Shown: piece by piece, positions 46,093 through 56,012 of the stretch
Layout of the letters: the number at the start of each line of letters is the position of its first letter
How positions within the stretch are numbered: position 1 is the stretch's first letter
Assembly: GCA_947627215.1 (NCBI GenBank)
Contig: CANQVD010000008.1
Location: forward strand, 55,277-119,276
DNA: 64,000 bases
Direction of reading: 5' to 3'
From: an uncultured Eisenbergiella sp.
Lineage (GTDB): Bacteria; Bacillota; Clostridia; Lachnospirales; Lachnospiraceae
Program-made: the position numbers and the translations under genes
The notes under the pieces: model-generated
What the model was told of the DNA's origin: nothing
What the model saw: only the letters and a program-made list of their open reading frames with translations
Databases searched by the model: none

Positions 46093-48666
46093 ATGAATGT
46101 GATTGAAAAGGTGTTTGGGACGCACAGCCAGCGGGAACTGAAACGGCTGGAGTCCGTCGTTGATAGGATCGAGTCCCTTCGGCCGGATATGATGGCTTTG
46201 AGCGACGCGCAGCTTCGGGACAAGACACAGGAGTTTAAAAACAGGCTGGCGAATGGCGAGACGCTGGACGATCTGCTGCCGGAGGCCTATGCCGCGGTTC
46301 GGGAGGCGGCCAGACGGACGCTGAACATGGAGCATTTCCGGGTGCAGCTCATCGGCGGCGTGGTCCTGCATCAGGGTCGGATCGCGGAGATGAAGACCGG
46401 TGAAGGAAAAACGCTGGTGTTCACCCTTCCGGCCTATCTGAATGCGCTGGAGGGAAAGGGCGTGCACGTGGTCACGGTGAATGATTACCTCGTGGCGCGT
46501 GATGCCCAGTGGATGGGGGCCGTATATGAATTCCTCGGTCTGAAGGTGGGCTGCGTGCTCAACAGCATGAAGCCGGAGGAACGCCGGGCGGCCTATGACT
46601 GCGATATCACCTATGTGACCAACAATGAGCTGGGCTTCGACTATCTGCGGGATAATATGGCGATCTATAAGGAGCAGCTCGTACAGCGCGGTCTGCACTA
46701 CGCCATCATCGACGAGGTGGACTCGGTGCTCATCGACGAGGCCCGCACGCCGCTGATCATCTCCGGCCAGAGCGGAAAATCCACCAAGCTGTACGAGGCG
46801 TGCGATATCCTGGCGCGGCATTTGAAGCGCGGCGAGGATATGGAGGATCTGTCCAAGATGGACGCCATCATGGGCGTCGAGCAGGAGGAGACCGGCGATT
46901 TCATCGTCAATGAGAAGGACAAGGTGGTGAACCTGACCGCAGAGGGCATCGCCAAGGTGGAGGAGTTTTTCCGGATCGAGAATCTGGCCGATCCCGAAAA
47001 TCTGGAGATCCAGAACAACATCATTCTGGCGCTGCGGGCGCAGAATCTGATGCACCGGGATAAGGATTATGTGGTCAAGGACGACCAGGTGCTCATCGTG
47101 GATGAGTTTACCGGCCGCATCATGCCGGGCCGCCGTTATTCCGACGGTCTGCATCAGGCCATCGAGGCCAAGGAGCATGTGAAGGTGAAGCGGGAGAGCA
47201 GGACGCTGGCCACCATCACCTTCCAGAATTTTTTCAATAAATTTGAGAAGAAGTGCGGCGCTACCGGCACGGCGCTGACCGAGGAAAAGGAATTCCGGGA
47301 GATTTACGGGATGGACGTGATCGAGGTGCCTACCAATCGCCCCATCGCCAGAATCGATCAGCATGACGCGGTGTACAAGACCCGGAAGGAGAAGCTGCGC
47401 GCCATTGTGGGGGCGGTGAAGGAGGCCCATGACAGGCAGCAGCCCGTTCTGGTGGGCACCATCACCATCGAGGCATCCGAAGAGCTTTCCGGCCTGCTGC
47501 GCCGGGAGGGGATCCCTCATAAGGTCCTGAACGCCAAGTTTCACGAGATGGAGGCGGAGATCGTGGCGGATGCCGGCATTCACGGCGCGGTCACCATCGC
47601 CACCAACATGGCCGGCCGCGGCACGGATATCAAGCTGGACGAGGAAGCCAGGGCAGTCGGAGGCCTGAAGATCATCGGCACGGAGCGCCATGAGTCCCGG
47701 CGTATCGACAACCAGTTGCGCGGCCGTTCCGGACGTCAGGGGGATCCCGGCGAATCCAGATTCTATATTTCTCTGGAAGACGATCTGATGCGGCTGTTCG
47801 GTTCCGAGAAAATGATCTCCATGTTCAACGCGCTGGGCATTCCGGAGGGGCAGGAGATCGAGCACAAGATGCTGACCAAGGCCATCGAGAACGCCCAGAA
47901 GAAGATCGAGGGCAACAACTTCGGCATTCGGAAGAATCTGCTGGAATACGATCAGGTGATGAACGAGCAGCGCGAGATCATTTACGCGGAGCGCCGCCGG
48001 GTGCTGGACGGCGAGAGCATGCGGGACGTGATCTACAAGATGCTCACCGATATCGTGGAAAATACGGTGGATATGGTGATCGGCGAGGATGCCGGCGTGG
48101 ACGAGTGGAATTTCAATGAGCTCAACGCGCTGCTTCTGCCCATCATCCCGCTGGAACCGGTGACAGCGGCGCGGGTGACGAACCCGAAGGCGAAGCGCAA
48201 TGGCTTAAAGCAGCAGCTCAAGGAAGAAGCGGTGAAATTCTATGAGGCGAAGGAGGCGGAGTTCCCGGAGCCGGAGATGATCCGGGAGGCGGAACGCGTC
48301 ATTCTGCTCAAGGTCATTGACCGGAAATGGATGACCCATCTCGACGATATGGACCAACTGCGCCAGGGCATCGGCCTGCAGGCGTACGGCCAGCGGGATC
48401 CGCTGGTGGAATATAAAATGAACGGTTATGAGATGTTCGACAACATGACCGAGGGAATCCGGGAGGATACGGTGCGCCTGCTGTGCCATATCCGCATCGA
48501 GCAGAAGGTGGAGAGGGAGCAGGTCGCAAAGGCGACAGGCACCAATAAGGACGATTCCGGCCCGAAAAAGCCGGTGAAGCGCGAAAAGATGAAGGTGTAC
48601 CCCAACGATCCCTGCCCCTGCGGCAGCGGCAAAAAATATAAGAACTGCTGCGGGCGAAATAAGTGA
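46093..48666 (+). CDS. secA: Preprotein translocase ATPase SecA
   Basis: [64 protein letters not shown]-terminal [14 protein letters not shown]. Confidence 0.98.
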   Translation: MNVIEKVFGTHSQRELKRLESVVDRIESLRPDMMALSDAQLRDKTQEFKNRLANGETLDDLLPEAYAAVREAARRTLNMEHFRVQLIGGVVLHQGRIAEMKTGEGKTLVFTLPAYLNALEGKGVHVVTVNDYLVARDAQWMGAVYEFLGLKVGCVLNSMKPEERRAAYDCDITYVTNNELGFDYLRDNMAIYKEQLVQRGLHYAIIDEVDSVLIDEARTPLIISGQSGKSTKLYEACDILARHLKRGEDMEDLSKMDAIMGVEQEETGDFIVNEKDKVVNLTAEGIAKVEEFFRIENLADPENLEIQNNIILALRAQNLMHRDKDYVVKDDQVLIVDEFTGRIMPGRRYSDGLHQAIEAKEHVKVKRESRTLATITFQNFFNKFEKKCGATGTALTEEKEFREIYGMDVIEVPTNRPIARIDQHDAVYKTRKEKLRAIVGAVKEAHDRQQPVLVGTITIEASEELSGLLRREGIPHKVLNAKFHEMEAEIVADAGIHGAVTIATNMAGRGTDIKLDEEARAVGGLKIIGTERHESRRIDNQLRGRSGRQGDPGESRFYISLEDDLMRLFGSEKMISMFNALGIPEGQEIEHKMLTKAIENAQKKIEGNNFGIRKNLLEYDQVMNEQREIIYAERRRVLDGESMRDVIYKMLTDIVENTVDMVIGEDAGVDEWNFNELNALLLPIIPLEPVTAARVTNPKAKRNGLKQQLKEEAVKFYEAKEAEFPEPEMIREAERVILLKVIDRKWMTHLDDMDQLRQGIGLQAYGQRDPLVEYKMNGYEMFDNMTEGIREDTVRLLCHIRIEQKVEREQVAKATGTNKDDSGPKKPVKREKMKVYPNDPCPCGSGKKYKNCCGRNK

Positions 48667-48740
48667 CGGAAGCGGGACGCGGATTTTTTAGAAGCTTTAG
48701 ATGGAATACATGCCGTCTCGGCGGCAGAATGTGAGGAAAT

Positions 48741-49871
48741 ATGGCGATTGTAGAGCTTGATCAGATGAAATTCGAGCTGCAGGGATATGAGGATATGCTG
48801 CATGAGGTCTCGGATTCGCTGGATCTGGAGGGAAAGAGCAAGCGGATCGAGGAGCTGGAGATGGAAATGGGGGCTCCCGGTTTCTGGGACGATCCGGAGG
48901 CTTCCAACCGCAAGATGAAAGAACTGAAAAACATGAAGGATACGAAGGAGCTGGTGGAACGGCTGCATACCCAGTATTCCGATATCGAGACGCTCATCGA
49001 GATGGGTTACGAGGAGGACGATCCGGATATGGCGGCGGAGATCCGGGGCGAACTGGATTCCTTCATTTCCGAGCTGGAGGAGCTGCGCATCGGCACGCTG
49101 CTTTCCGGCGAATATGATAAGGATAACGCGATCCTGAAGCTGAACGCCGGGGCTGGCGGCACGGAAAGCTGCGACTGGTGCGGCATGCTGTACCGGATGT
49201 ATACCCGCTGGGCCGAGAAAAAGGGCTTTTCCGTGGATGTGCTGGACTATCTGGACGGGGAGGAGGCCGGCATCAAATCCGTCACCTTCCAGGTCAACGG
49301 CGAGAACGCCTACGGTTATCTGAAATCGGAAAAGGGCGTGCACCGTCTGGTGCGCATGTCCCCCTTCAACGCCCAGGGCAAGCGGCAGACCTCTTTTGTT
49401 TCCCTGGATGTGATGCCGGACATTGAAGAGGATTTGGATGTGGAGATCGATCCGGAGGAGCTGCGCATCGATACCTACCGAAGCAGCGGCGCGGGCGGCC
49501 AGCACATCAACAAGACTTCCTCCGCCATCCGCATCACGCACCTGCCCACCGGCATCGTGGTACAGTGCCAGAATGAGCGTTCTCAGTTCCAGAACAAGGA
49601 CAAGGCGATGCAGATGCTGAAGGCCAAGCTGTATATGCTGAAAAAGGAGGAAAACGCGGAGAAGCTTTCCGATATCCGCGGAGAGGTCAAGGACATCGCC
49701 TGGGGCAACCAGATCCGCTCCTATGTGCTCCAGCCCTATAAGCTGGTGACGGATCTGCGGACCAATCAGAAGGTGTCCAACGCGGACGGCGTGCTGGACG
49801 GCGAGCTGGATCCCTTCATCAACGCCTATCTGAAATGGATCAATACGAAGCCGGCGGAGGCGAACGGGTAA
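48741..49871 (+). CDS. prfB: Peptide chain release factor 2
   Basis: APGFWDDPEASNRK, AGAGGTESCDWCGML, RSSGAGGQHINKTSSAIRITHLPTGIVV (GGQ). Confidence 0.97.
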   Translation: MAIVELDQMKFELQGYEDMLHEVSDSLDLEGKSKRIEELEMEMGAPGFWDDPEASNRKMKELKNMKDTKELVERLHTQYSDIETLIEMGYEEDDPDMAAEIRGELDSFISELEELRIGTLLSGEYDKDNAILKLNAGAGGTESCDWCGMLYRMYTRWAEKKGFSVDVLDYLDGEEAGIKSVTFQVNGENAYGYLKSEKGVHRLVRMSPFNAQGKRQTSFVSLDVMPDIEEDLDVEIDPEELRIDTYRSSGAGGQHINKTSSAIRITHLPTGIVVQCQNERSQFQNKDKAMQMLKAKLYMLKKEENAEKLSDIRGEVKDIAWGNQIRSYVLQPYKLVTDLRTNQKVSNADGVLDGELDPFINAYLKWINTKPAEANG

Positions 49872-49980
49872 AGACCGGCGCAGAACCGGACTGGACCGGC
49901 CGGGGCCGGAACGGATAAGACGGGCAAAGAAATCAGGGCAGGAACGGACACGGCCGGCATAGAAAGCCGGATCAGACAAA

Positions 49981-50034
49981 CGGAGCGGGAACGGATGGGC
50001 CGACGAAAGGCCCCGTCAGTTCCCGCTCCGTTTT
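49981..50034 (+). terminator. Terminator downstream of prfB, overlapping the 3' end of the convergent gene
   Basis: CGGAGCGGGAAC...GTTCCCGCTCCG with nested GGGCC/GGCCC, then TTTT. Confidence 0.65.
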
Positions 50035-50735
50035 GCCATCAGGTCCAGATAGAAATTGGCATAGGTCTGCTGCCGGTACGGGTAGACGTACAGCAGACCG
50101 ATCCCGCAGGTGAGCATGGCGAGAAGCGTTATGGGCAGGAAGCTGAGCCGCAGGACGAAGAAGCGCCACATATTGCCCTTCATCAGACGGCGGGCGCTGC
50201 GCAGACATTCGGACGCCTCCATTTCCGGGAAGTCCAGCATGACATAAAAGACCTGCGAATACAGGATCTCGATATAGATCGTATAGGGCAGCAGGATCAG
50301 CGCCGCGGCCAGCCCGTAAATGAGCCATCGCTGGTCCCGGGACGCGAAAAACTGCATCAGGCAGAAATCCGGCACGATGTTGGGCACCAGGAGCAGCAGC
50401 GACGGAAGGAGCTGGATGCAGACGGCCTTGCCAGGCGTATTCCAGAAGCACATGAAAATGCCGTTCGCGGCAATCCGCTGGCCGCAGGCGTTGCTCAGAA
50501 AGAGATACGCCAGCCCCACCTTAAAGATCGCGTAAAACAGCTCCAGTCCGAAGTTGAGCGCATAGTACAGGACCATGCCCACGGGAGGCGTGATATTCAT
50601 AATGGAAGTAGGGATGACCGCTATATATCGCAGCAGGAACAGCAGGAGGAACGCGCCGGCAAATGTCAGATAATGTCCCATCAGGGATTCCCTGGCCCTG
50701 GCCTTGAGAAAGGCGCGCGACGAATAGTTCTTCAT
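50016..50735 (-). CDS. DUF975-family integral membrane protein
   Basis: MKNYSSRAFLKARARESLMGHYLTFAGAFLLLFLL..., multiple TM segments. Confidence 0.8.
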   Translation of the reverse strand: MKNYSSRAFLKARARESLMGHYLTFAGAFLLLFLLRYIAVIPTSIMNITPPVGMVLYYALNFGLELFYAIFKVGLAYLFLSNACGQRIAANGIFMCFWNTPGKAVCIQLLPSLLLLVPNIVPDFCLMQFFASRDQRWLIYGLAAALILLPYTIYIEILYSQVFYVMLDFPEMEASECLRSARRLMKGNMWRFFVLRLSFLPITLLAMLTCGIGLLYVYPYRQQTYANFYLDLMAKRSGN

Positions 50736-51121
50736 AAGTCACCTCCGTAGCTTTCCATGATTTCTTCCAGCGTCATTCCGGTCATCTGCTCATAGGTTTC
50801 GTTCATCATGTTCCAGTACTGGGCGGTCATGTCCGGGTCGGAAAAGACCATATAAAAGGACAGGACAGCGAGGGCGAAATTGATCGCCAGCGCGCTTCCG
50901 CCGGTGATGACGCCCAACAGCGCGTTGCTGTGCATATTCTTCTGCTCTCCCCGGGAAAGGAGGCCCAGGATGACTGCCATCGCCGCGCAGAAGACGGCGG
51001 GCAGCAGCGTCATCGTAAAGGAAATGGGCAGCGCGGCGATGCCCAGAAAAAGGGACGCCGTGGCGAAGCCGTTGGGCCGCGCAGGGATGGAACGATGGGA
51101 GCTCTGATCCTGATAATCCAT
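50732..51121 (-). CDS. DUF4190-like small membrane protein
   Basis: FATASLFLGIAALPIS...VILGLLSRGEQ...GVITGGSALAINFAL. Overlaps the next gene by 4 nt. Confidence 0.65.
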   Translation of the reverse strand: MDYQDQSSHRSIPARPNGFATASLFLGIAALPISFTMTLLPAVFCAAMAVILGLLSRGEQKNMHSNALLGVITGGSALAINFALAVLSFYMVFSDPDMTAQYWNMMNETYEQMTGMTLEEIMESYGGDL

Positions 51122-51256
51122 AATAATCTCCGTTCCGGGACGGAAAACCGCCGTCCCATGATCATTCTCATTCTATCACGTTTGGCGTACGGTGACAAAT
51201 GAAAAATATGTGAATCGCGGCCGCGGCGCGGGGGCAGACTGGCCCGCCGAAAAGGC

Positions 51257-51285
51257 TTGAAACCGGCGTGTTTTTTCGATATAAT
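51257..51285 (+). promoter_or_regulatory. Candidate housekeeping promoter for tex
   Basis: TTGAAA - 17 nt - TATAAT. Confidence 0.65.
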
Positions 51286-51348
51286 GGGCGTTGATGAGAA
51301 AAACAGGTTCGCCGCCCTGCAGGGCGGAGGTTTTGTGAGGGGCAGAAA

Positions 51349-53733
51349 ATGGATATTTTAAACAGGCTGAAGGATGAACTGAAGGTGGAGCGATGGCAGG
51401 TAGAGGCAGCGGTGAAGCTGATCGACGAGGGGAATACGATCCCCTTCATCGCCCGTTACCGGAAGGAGGTCACGGGGTCGCTGAACGACGAAGTGCTGCG
51501 CACCCTGTTCGACCGGCTGAATTATCTGCGCAATCTGGAAGAAAAAAAGACCTCTGTGATCGGGAGCATCGAGGAGCAGGGAAAGCTGACGGAAGAACTG
51601 AGGGCGAAGATCCTGGCGGCGGAGACGCTGGTGGTGGTGGAGGACCTGTACCGCCCGTACCGCCCGAAGCGGAAGACCAGGGCCAGCGTGGCGAAGGAAA
51701 AGGGCCTGGGCCCTCTGGCGGAGCTCATTTTGGCACAGGAGACAGAGACGGCGCTGGAAGAGGAGGCCGCGAAATATATCAGCGAAGAGACGGGTGTGGA
51801 GAGCGCCGCGGACGCGCTGCAGGGCGCGAAGGATATCATTGCGGAGACGATCTCCGACGAGGCGGATTACCGGATTTTCATCCGGAACCTCACCTTTGAA
51901 GAGGGACGGCTGATCGCGGAAGCGAAGGATCCGAAGGCGGCCAGCGTCTATGAAATGTACTATCAGTACGAAGAGCCTGTCAAAAAGGCGGCGGGGCACC
52001 GCATCCTGGCGCTGAACCGCGGCGAGGCGGAGAAGTTTCTGACGGTGAAGGTGGAAGCGCCCGTGGAGCGCATCCTGCAGTATCTGGAGAAACAGGTGAT
52101 CACGAAGAAAAATCCGGTGACGGAGCCCGCGCTGCGGGAGGCGATTGCGGACAGCTACGACCGTCTGATCGGCCCCGCCATCGAACGGGAGATCCGAAAC
52201 GATCTGACGGAAAAGGCCCAGGAGGGCGCGATCAGCGTTTTCGGCAAGAATCTGGAGCAGCTTCTGATGCAGCCGCCCATCACGGGACGGGTCGTTTTGG
52301 GCTGGGATCCCGCGTTCCGGACGGGCTGCAAGCTGGCGGTGGTGGATGCCACCGGCAAGGTGCTGGATACGAAGGTGATCTATCCCACCGCGCCCCAGAA
52401 CCGGGTGGAGGAGGCGAAGCGGGATTTAAAGCGCCTCATCGAGAAATATAACGTTTCTCTGATCTCGGTGGGCAACGGCACCGCTTCCCGGGAATCCGAG
52501 CAGGTGATCGTGGAGCTGATCAAGGAGCTGAAGCGGCCGGTGCAGTATGTGATCGTCAGCGAGGCGGGGGCTTCCGTCTATTCCGCCAGCAAGCTGGCGA
52601 CGGAGGAATTTCCCAATTTTGACGTGGGTCAGAGGAGCGCGGCTTCCATCGCGCGCAGGCTGCAGGACCCTCTGGCGGAGCTGGTGAAGATCGATCCCAG
52701 ATCCATCGGCGTCGGGCAGTATCAGCATGACATGAATCAGAAGCGGTTGGGCGAGGCGCTGACCGGCGTGGTGGAGGACTGCGTGAACCGGGTGGGCGTG
52801 GACCTGAATACCGCTTCCGCTTCCCTTCTGGAATATATTTCCGGCGTTTCCAAGACCGTCGCGAAGAATATCGTGGAATACCGGGAGGCCAACGGCCGGT
52901 TCACGGACCGCAGGCAGCTTTTGAAGGTGGCCAAGCTGGGGCCGAAGGCGTATGAGCAGTGCGCCGGCTTCATGCGCATCACGGGCGGGGACAATCCGCT
53001 GGACGCCACCAGCGTGCATCCGGAATCCTATGAGGCAGCCATGCAGCTTCTGAACCGCCTGGGCATGACCATGGACGATCTGCGCGCGCTGCAGGCAGAG
53101 GCCAGGAAACAGCGGGCCGGTCTGAAAAAAGAGGAAAACGCGCCGGCCGGAGCCGGGCGGGGCGGTCAGAGCGGTCAGAACAGCCGCCGGACGGGACAGT
53201 TCGTAGTGCGCAATACGGATACCGCCATGGGCAAAGCGCTGGCGGCGGCCATGGCGCAGATGGCGGCGCAGAACGAAGCCGGTCAGGACCGGGGCGGCAG
53301 CGCGGTCTCTGCCCGCCCGCTTTCGCTGGGAACGATTCTGGAGCGCAGGATCGGGGACAGAAAGAAGCTGGCCGGGGAGCTCGGGATCGGAGAGATCACG
53401 CTGAACGATATCCTCACGGAGCTGGAAAAACCGGCCCGGGATCCGAGAGAGAATATGCCTGCCCCCATTCTCCGCAGCGATGTGATGGAAATGAAGGATT
53501 TGAAGCCCGGCATGATATTGAAGGGCACGGTGCGCAACGTCATCGACTTCGGCGTGTTCGTGGACATCGGCGTCCATCAGGACGGCCTGGTGCACATCTC
53601 TCAGATCACGAAGCGGTTCATCAAACATCCGCTTGAAGCGGTCAGCGTAGGCGACGTGGTGGACGTGAAGGTGCTGAGCGTGGACACGGCGAAGAAGCGC
53701 ATCAGCCTGACCATGCGTCTGGATCAGGCGTGA
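51349..53733 (+). CDS. tex: Tex-family transcription accessory / S1 RNA-binding protein
   Basis: N-terminal TIPFIARYRKEVTGSLND, YqgF-like GWDPAFRTGCKLAVVD, HhH, C-terminal S1 domain GTVRNVIDFGVFVDIGVHQDGLVHISQI. Confidence 0.96.
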   Translation: MDILNRLKDELKVERWQVEAAVKLIDEGNTIPFIARYRKEVTGSLNDEVLRTLFDRLNYLRNLEEKKTSVIGSIEEQGKLTEELRAKILAAETLVVVEDLYRPYRPKRKTRASVAKEKGLGPLAELILAQETETALEEEAAKYISEETGVESAADALQGAKDIIAETISDEADYRIFIRNLTFEEGRLIAEAKDPKAASVYEMYYQYEEPVKKAAGHRILALNRGEAEKFLTVKVEAPVERILQYLEKQVITKKNPVTEPALREAIADSYDRLIGPAIEREIRNDLTEKAQEGAISVFGKNLEQLLMQPPITGRVVLGWDPAFRTGCKLAVVDATGKVLDTKVIYPTAPQNRVEEAKRDLKRLIEKYNVSLISVGNGTASRESEQVIVELIKELKRPVQYVIVSEAGASVYSASKLATEEFPNFDVGQRSAASIARRLQDPLAELVKIDPRSIGVGQYQHDMNQKRLGEALTGVVEDCVNRVGVDLNTASASLLEYISGVSKTVAKNIVEYREANGRFTDRRQLLKVAKLGPKAYEQCAGFMRITGGDNPLDATSVHPESYEAAMQLLNRLGMTMDDLRALQAEARKQRAGLKKEENAPAGAGRGGQSGQNSRRTGQFVVRNTDTAMGKALAAAMAQMAAQNEAGQDRGGSAVSARPLSLGTILERRIGDRKKLAGELGIGEITLNDILTELEKPARDPRENMPAPILRSDVMEMKDLKPGMILKGTVRNVIDFGVFVDIGVHQDGLVHISQITKRFIKHPLEAVSVGDVVDVKVLSVDTAKKRISLTMRLDQA

Positions 53734-53780
53734 GAAGCGGCGGCGGTCCCTGCAAGGATTTTTCGCCGGAACCGTGCGAA

Positions 53781-53810
53781 GCGCCTGCCGGGAGCAGGCG
53801 CCCCTTTTGC
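53781..53810 (+). terminator. Terminator downstream of tex
   Basis: GCGCCTGC-CGGGA-GCAGGCGC followed by CCCCTTTT. Confidence 0.6.
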
Positions 53811-53833
53811 TGCGGAGGCGTGGGACTCCGCTT

Positions 53834-53882
53834 CGGATATGTGCGGAGCATTGTTCGGATATGTGCGGAGCATTGTTCGGAT
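53834..53882 (+). repeat. 22-bp tandem repeat, two copies plus a partial third
   Basis: CGGATATGTGCGGAGCATTGTT x2 then CGGAT. Confidence 0.8.
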
Positions 53883-53948
53883 CTGGGGCTTGACAGGCGG
53901 TCCGCGCCGGCGTATGATGACAGTTGTACAATTTAATCAGGTAAAAGT

Positions 53949-54080
53949 TCTTCAGGGTCGGGTGCAAGTCCCAACCGGTGGTATAGCCCACGAGCCGCAA
54001 GGCATGATTCGGTGATGCCCGTCAGATCTCAGATCGGCGGGAAATTCCGAAGCCGACAGTACAGTCTGGATGAAAGAAGA
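53949..54080 (+). ncRNA. FMN riboswitch (RFN element)
   Basis: TTCAGGGTCGGGTGCAAGTCCCAACCGGTGGTATAGCCCACGAGCC...GATTCGGTGATGCCCG...GGCGGGAAATTCCGAAGCCGACAGTACAGTCTGGATGAAAGAAG, the canonical RFN core, upstream of ribU. Confidence 0.95.
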
Positions 54081-54134
54081 AAGCCATATCGTACGGAGCG
54101 TCGGGTCCGCGCTCCGTGCCAGAGCGGATGGGAA

Positions 54135-54164
54135 AGCCCGGAAGAATCTTCTTCCGGGCTTTTT
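54135..54164 (+). terminator. Riboswitch expression-platform terminator
   Basis: AGCCCGGAAGA-atct-TCTTCCGGGCT followed by TTTT. Confidence 0.8.
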
Positions 54165-54304
54165 GCGGCGGATGCGGGAGGAAATGCTGTTTCCCCTGCC
54201 GTGTTTTGCGGAAAGCCCGGAGGAGGCAAAATCCGTGCCATCCCCCGCCAAAAGAACTTTTCCGCACAGATTTGTTGCCGCAAAGCGGCGGAAAGAGGGA
54301 AAAA

Positions 54305-55030
54305 ATGAAGGAACTGATTCAATCCGTATCTGAAAACCTGGTATTCGTCCTGCAGTTTCTGGGACTGATACTCCTGATGTTTCTGATCGCGTGGGCCGTG
54401 GAAAAGGCGGTGAAGAGGAAAAACGGCGATCGGGAACGCATTCTGGCCACCCGGAAAATCGTGGTCACGGGCGTGTTTTCCGCCATGGCCGCGGTGCTGA
54501 TGGTGCTGGAATTCCCGGTGCCTTTCGCGCCTCCTTTTTACGGGCTTGACTTTTCGGAGATCCCCGCGCTGATCGGCGCTTTTGCCTATGGGCCAGTGGC
54601 GGGCGTGATGATCGAATTCCTGAAAATCCTCATCAAGCTGGTGATGAAGCCCTCCTCCACGGCATTCGTGGGAGAGCTGGCGAATTTCGTCGTAAGCTGC
54701 ATGCTGGTGCTGCCCGCTTCCATCCTGTATCTGGTGAAAAAAAGCCGCCGTCAGGCCATTCTCGGCGCTGCGGCCGGAACGCTTCTGATGACCGTCTTCG
54801 GGACGGCGTTCAATGCGGTCTATCTGCTGCCCAAATTCGCGCAGATGTACGGGATGCCCCTGGAGGCCATCATTGAAATGGGCGCGGCCATCCATCCTTC
54901 CATTCACAGCGTGACGGCGCTGGCCGTCATGTGCGTGGCGCCGCTGAATCTGCTGAAGGGCTCCCTGGTTTCTCTGGTGACGGTCCTGGTCTACAAAAAG
55001 CTCAGCCCGGTGCTGAAGGCGGCGCGCTGA
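54305..55030 (+). CDS. ribU: Riboflavin ECF transporter S component
   Basis: GVFSAMAAVLMVLEFPVPFAPPFYGLDFSEIPALIGAFAYGPVAGVMIEFLKILIKLVM is a typical RibU segment; FMN riboswitch upstream. Confidence 0.92.
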   Translation: MKELIQSVSENLVFVLQFLGLILLMFLIAWAVEKAVKRKNGDRERILATRKIVVTGVFSAMAAVLMVLEFPVPFAPPFYGLDFSEIPALIGAFAYGPVAGVMIEFLKILIKLVMKPSSTAFVGELANFVVSCMLVLPASILYLVKKSRRQAILGAAAGTLLMTVFGTAFNAVYLLPKFAQMYGMPLEAIIEMGAAIHPSIHSVTALAVMCVAPLNLLKGSLVSLVTVLVYKKLSPVLKAAR

Positions 55031-55265
55031 GGGGCGGAAACGGAGCGGAAGCGGCGTGTTTGGGAGAAAGCCGGCGCAGCGGTGGAAAAGCTGCACCGAT
55101 GAAGGAAAAAATGCACGACGCGGAAGAAATTTATATTTTTTTTATGAGGATGACATGGATTTCTTTAGAAATATGAAGTAGAATGGTACAAAAATCAGGT
55201 CCCGGCGCTGTGCGGAAAATGCAGCGGCGTATTGCCGAAACGGTACGGGAGGAAGGAATGCGGCC

Positions 55266-56012
55266 ATGGGCGCGTTGGTGGAGGTGCGGGATATCTGCAA
55301 GATCTACAATCCCGGCGAGAACGAGGTGCGGGCGCTGGATCATGTGAACGTATCCATTGCGGAAAATGAATTTGTGGCGATCATCGGACATTCGGGCTCC
55401 GGCAAATCCACGCTGATGAATCTGCTGGGCTGTCTGGACGTGCCCACCAGCGGCTCCTATTTTCTGCACGGCCGGGACGTTTCCGGGCTGCGCGACGACG
55501 AGCTTTCGGACATCCGGAATCAGGAGATCGGCTTCATCTTTCAGGGGTTTAATCTGATTCCCAATCTGTCGGCGGAGGAAAACGTGGAGCTTCCGCTCAT
55601 TTACCGGGGTGTGGGAAAGCGGGAGCGGCGCGAGCTGGCCCGGGCCGCCCTGAAAAAGGTGGGGCTGGAATCGCGGGTGGGACATAAGCCCGCGGAGATG
55701 TCCGGCGGACAGCAGCAGCGGGTCGCCATCGCCAGGGCCATCGCCCAGGCGCCGCCGGTAATTCTGGCGGATGAGCCCACCGGGAATCTGGACAGCGTTT
55801 CCAGCGGGGAGATCCTGGAGATTTTGAAAAAGCTTCACCGGGCCGGGCACACGGTCATTCTGATCACCCATGACAATGAGATCGCGGCGCAGGCGGAGCG
55901 GATCATCCGCATCCGGGACGGAAGGATCGAGGCGGATTACCGACAGCAGGCCGCGGATGGGCGCGGCGGGGATGATCGGGGCGGGGCACCGACAGGAGGA
56001 ACGAGAGGATGA
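55266..56012 (+). CDS. MacB-type ABC transporter ATP-binding protein
   Basis: [11 protein letters not shown] Walker [16 protein letters not shown] signature, [12 protein letters not shown] Walker B. Confidence 0.95.
   Translation: MGALVEVRDICKIYNPGENEVRALDHVNVSIAENEFVAIIGHSGSGKSTLMNLLGCLDVPTSGSYFLHGRDVSGLRDDELSDIRNQEIGFIFQGFNLIPNLSAEENVELPLIYRGVGKRERRELARAALKKVGLESRVGHKPAEMSGGQQQRVAIARAIAQAPPVILADEPTGNLDSVSSGEILEILKKLHRAGHTVILITHDNEIAAQAERIIRIRDGRIEADYRQQAADGRGGDDRGGAPTGGTRG

Noticed and set aside
44120-46228. 702-aa minus-strand ORF opposite the VanX-like gene
   Set aside because: The + strand ORF has clear M15 motifs. The antisense frame is open only because of codon bias and has no recognisable domain.
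46069-47865. 598-aa minus-strand ORF
   Set aside because: Lies fully antisense to secA; composition artefact.
48426-49979. 517-aa minus-strand ORF
   Set aside because: Antisense to prfB and the secA 3' end; no domain signal.
49972-50451. Minus-strand 159-aa ORF overlapping the DUF975 gene
   Set aside because: Alternative frame of the same strand; the 239-aa frame has coherent TM segments and is preferred.
52426-54000. 524-aa minus-strand ORF
   Set aside because: Antisense to tex and runs into the FMN riboswitch.
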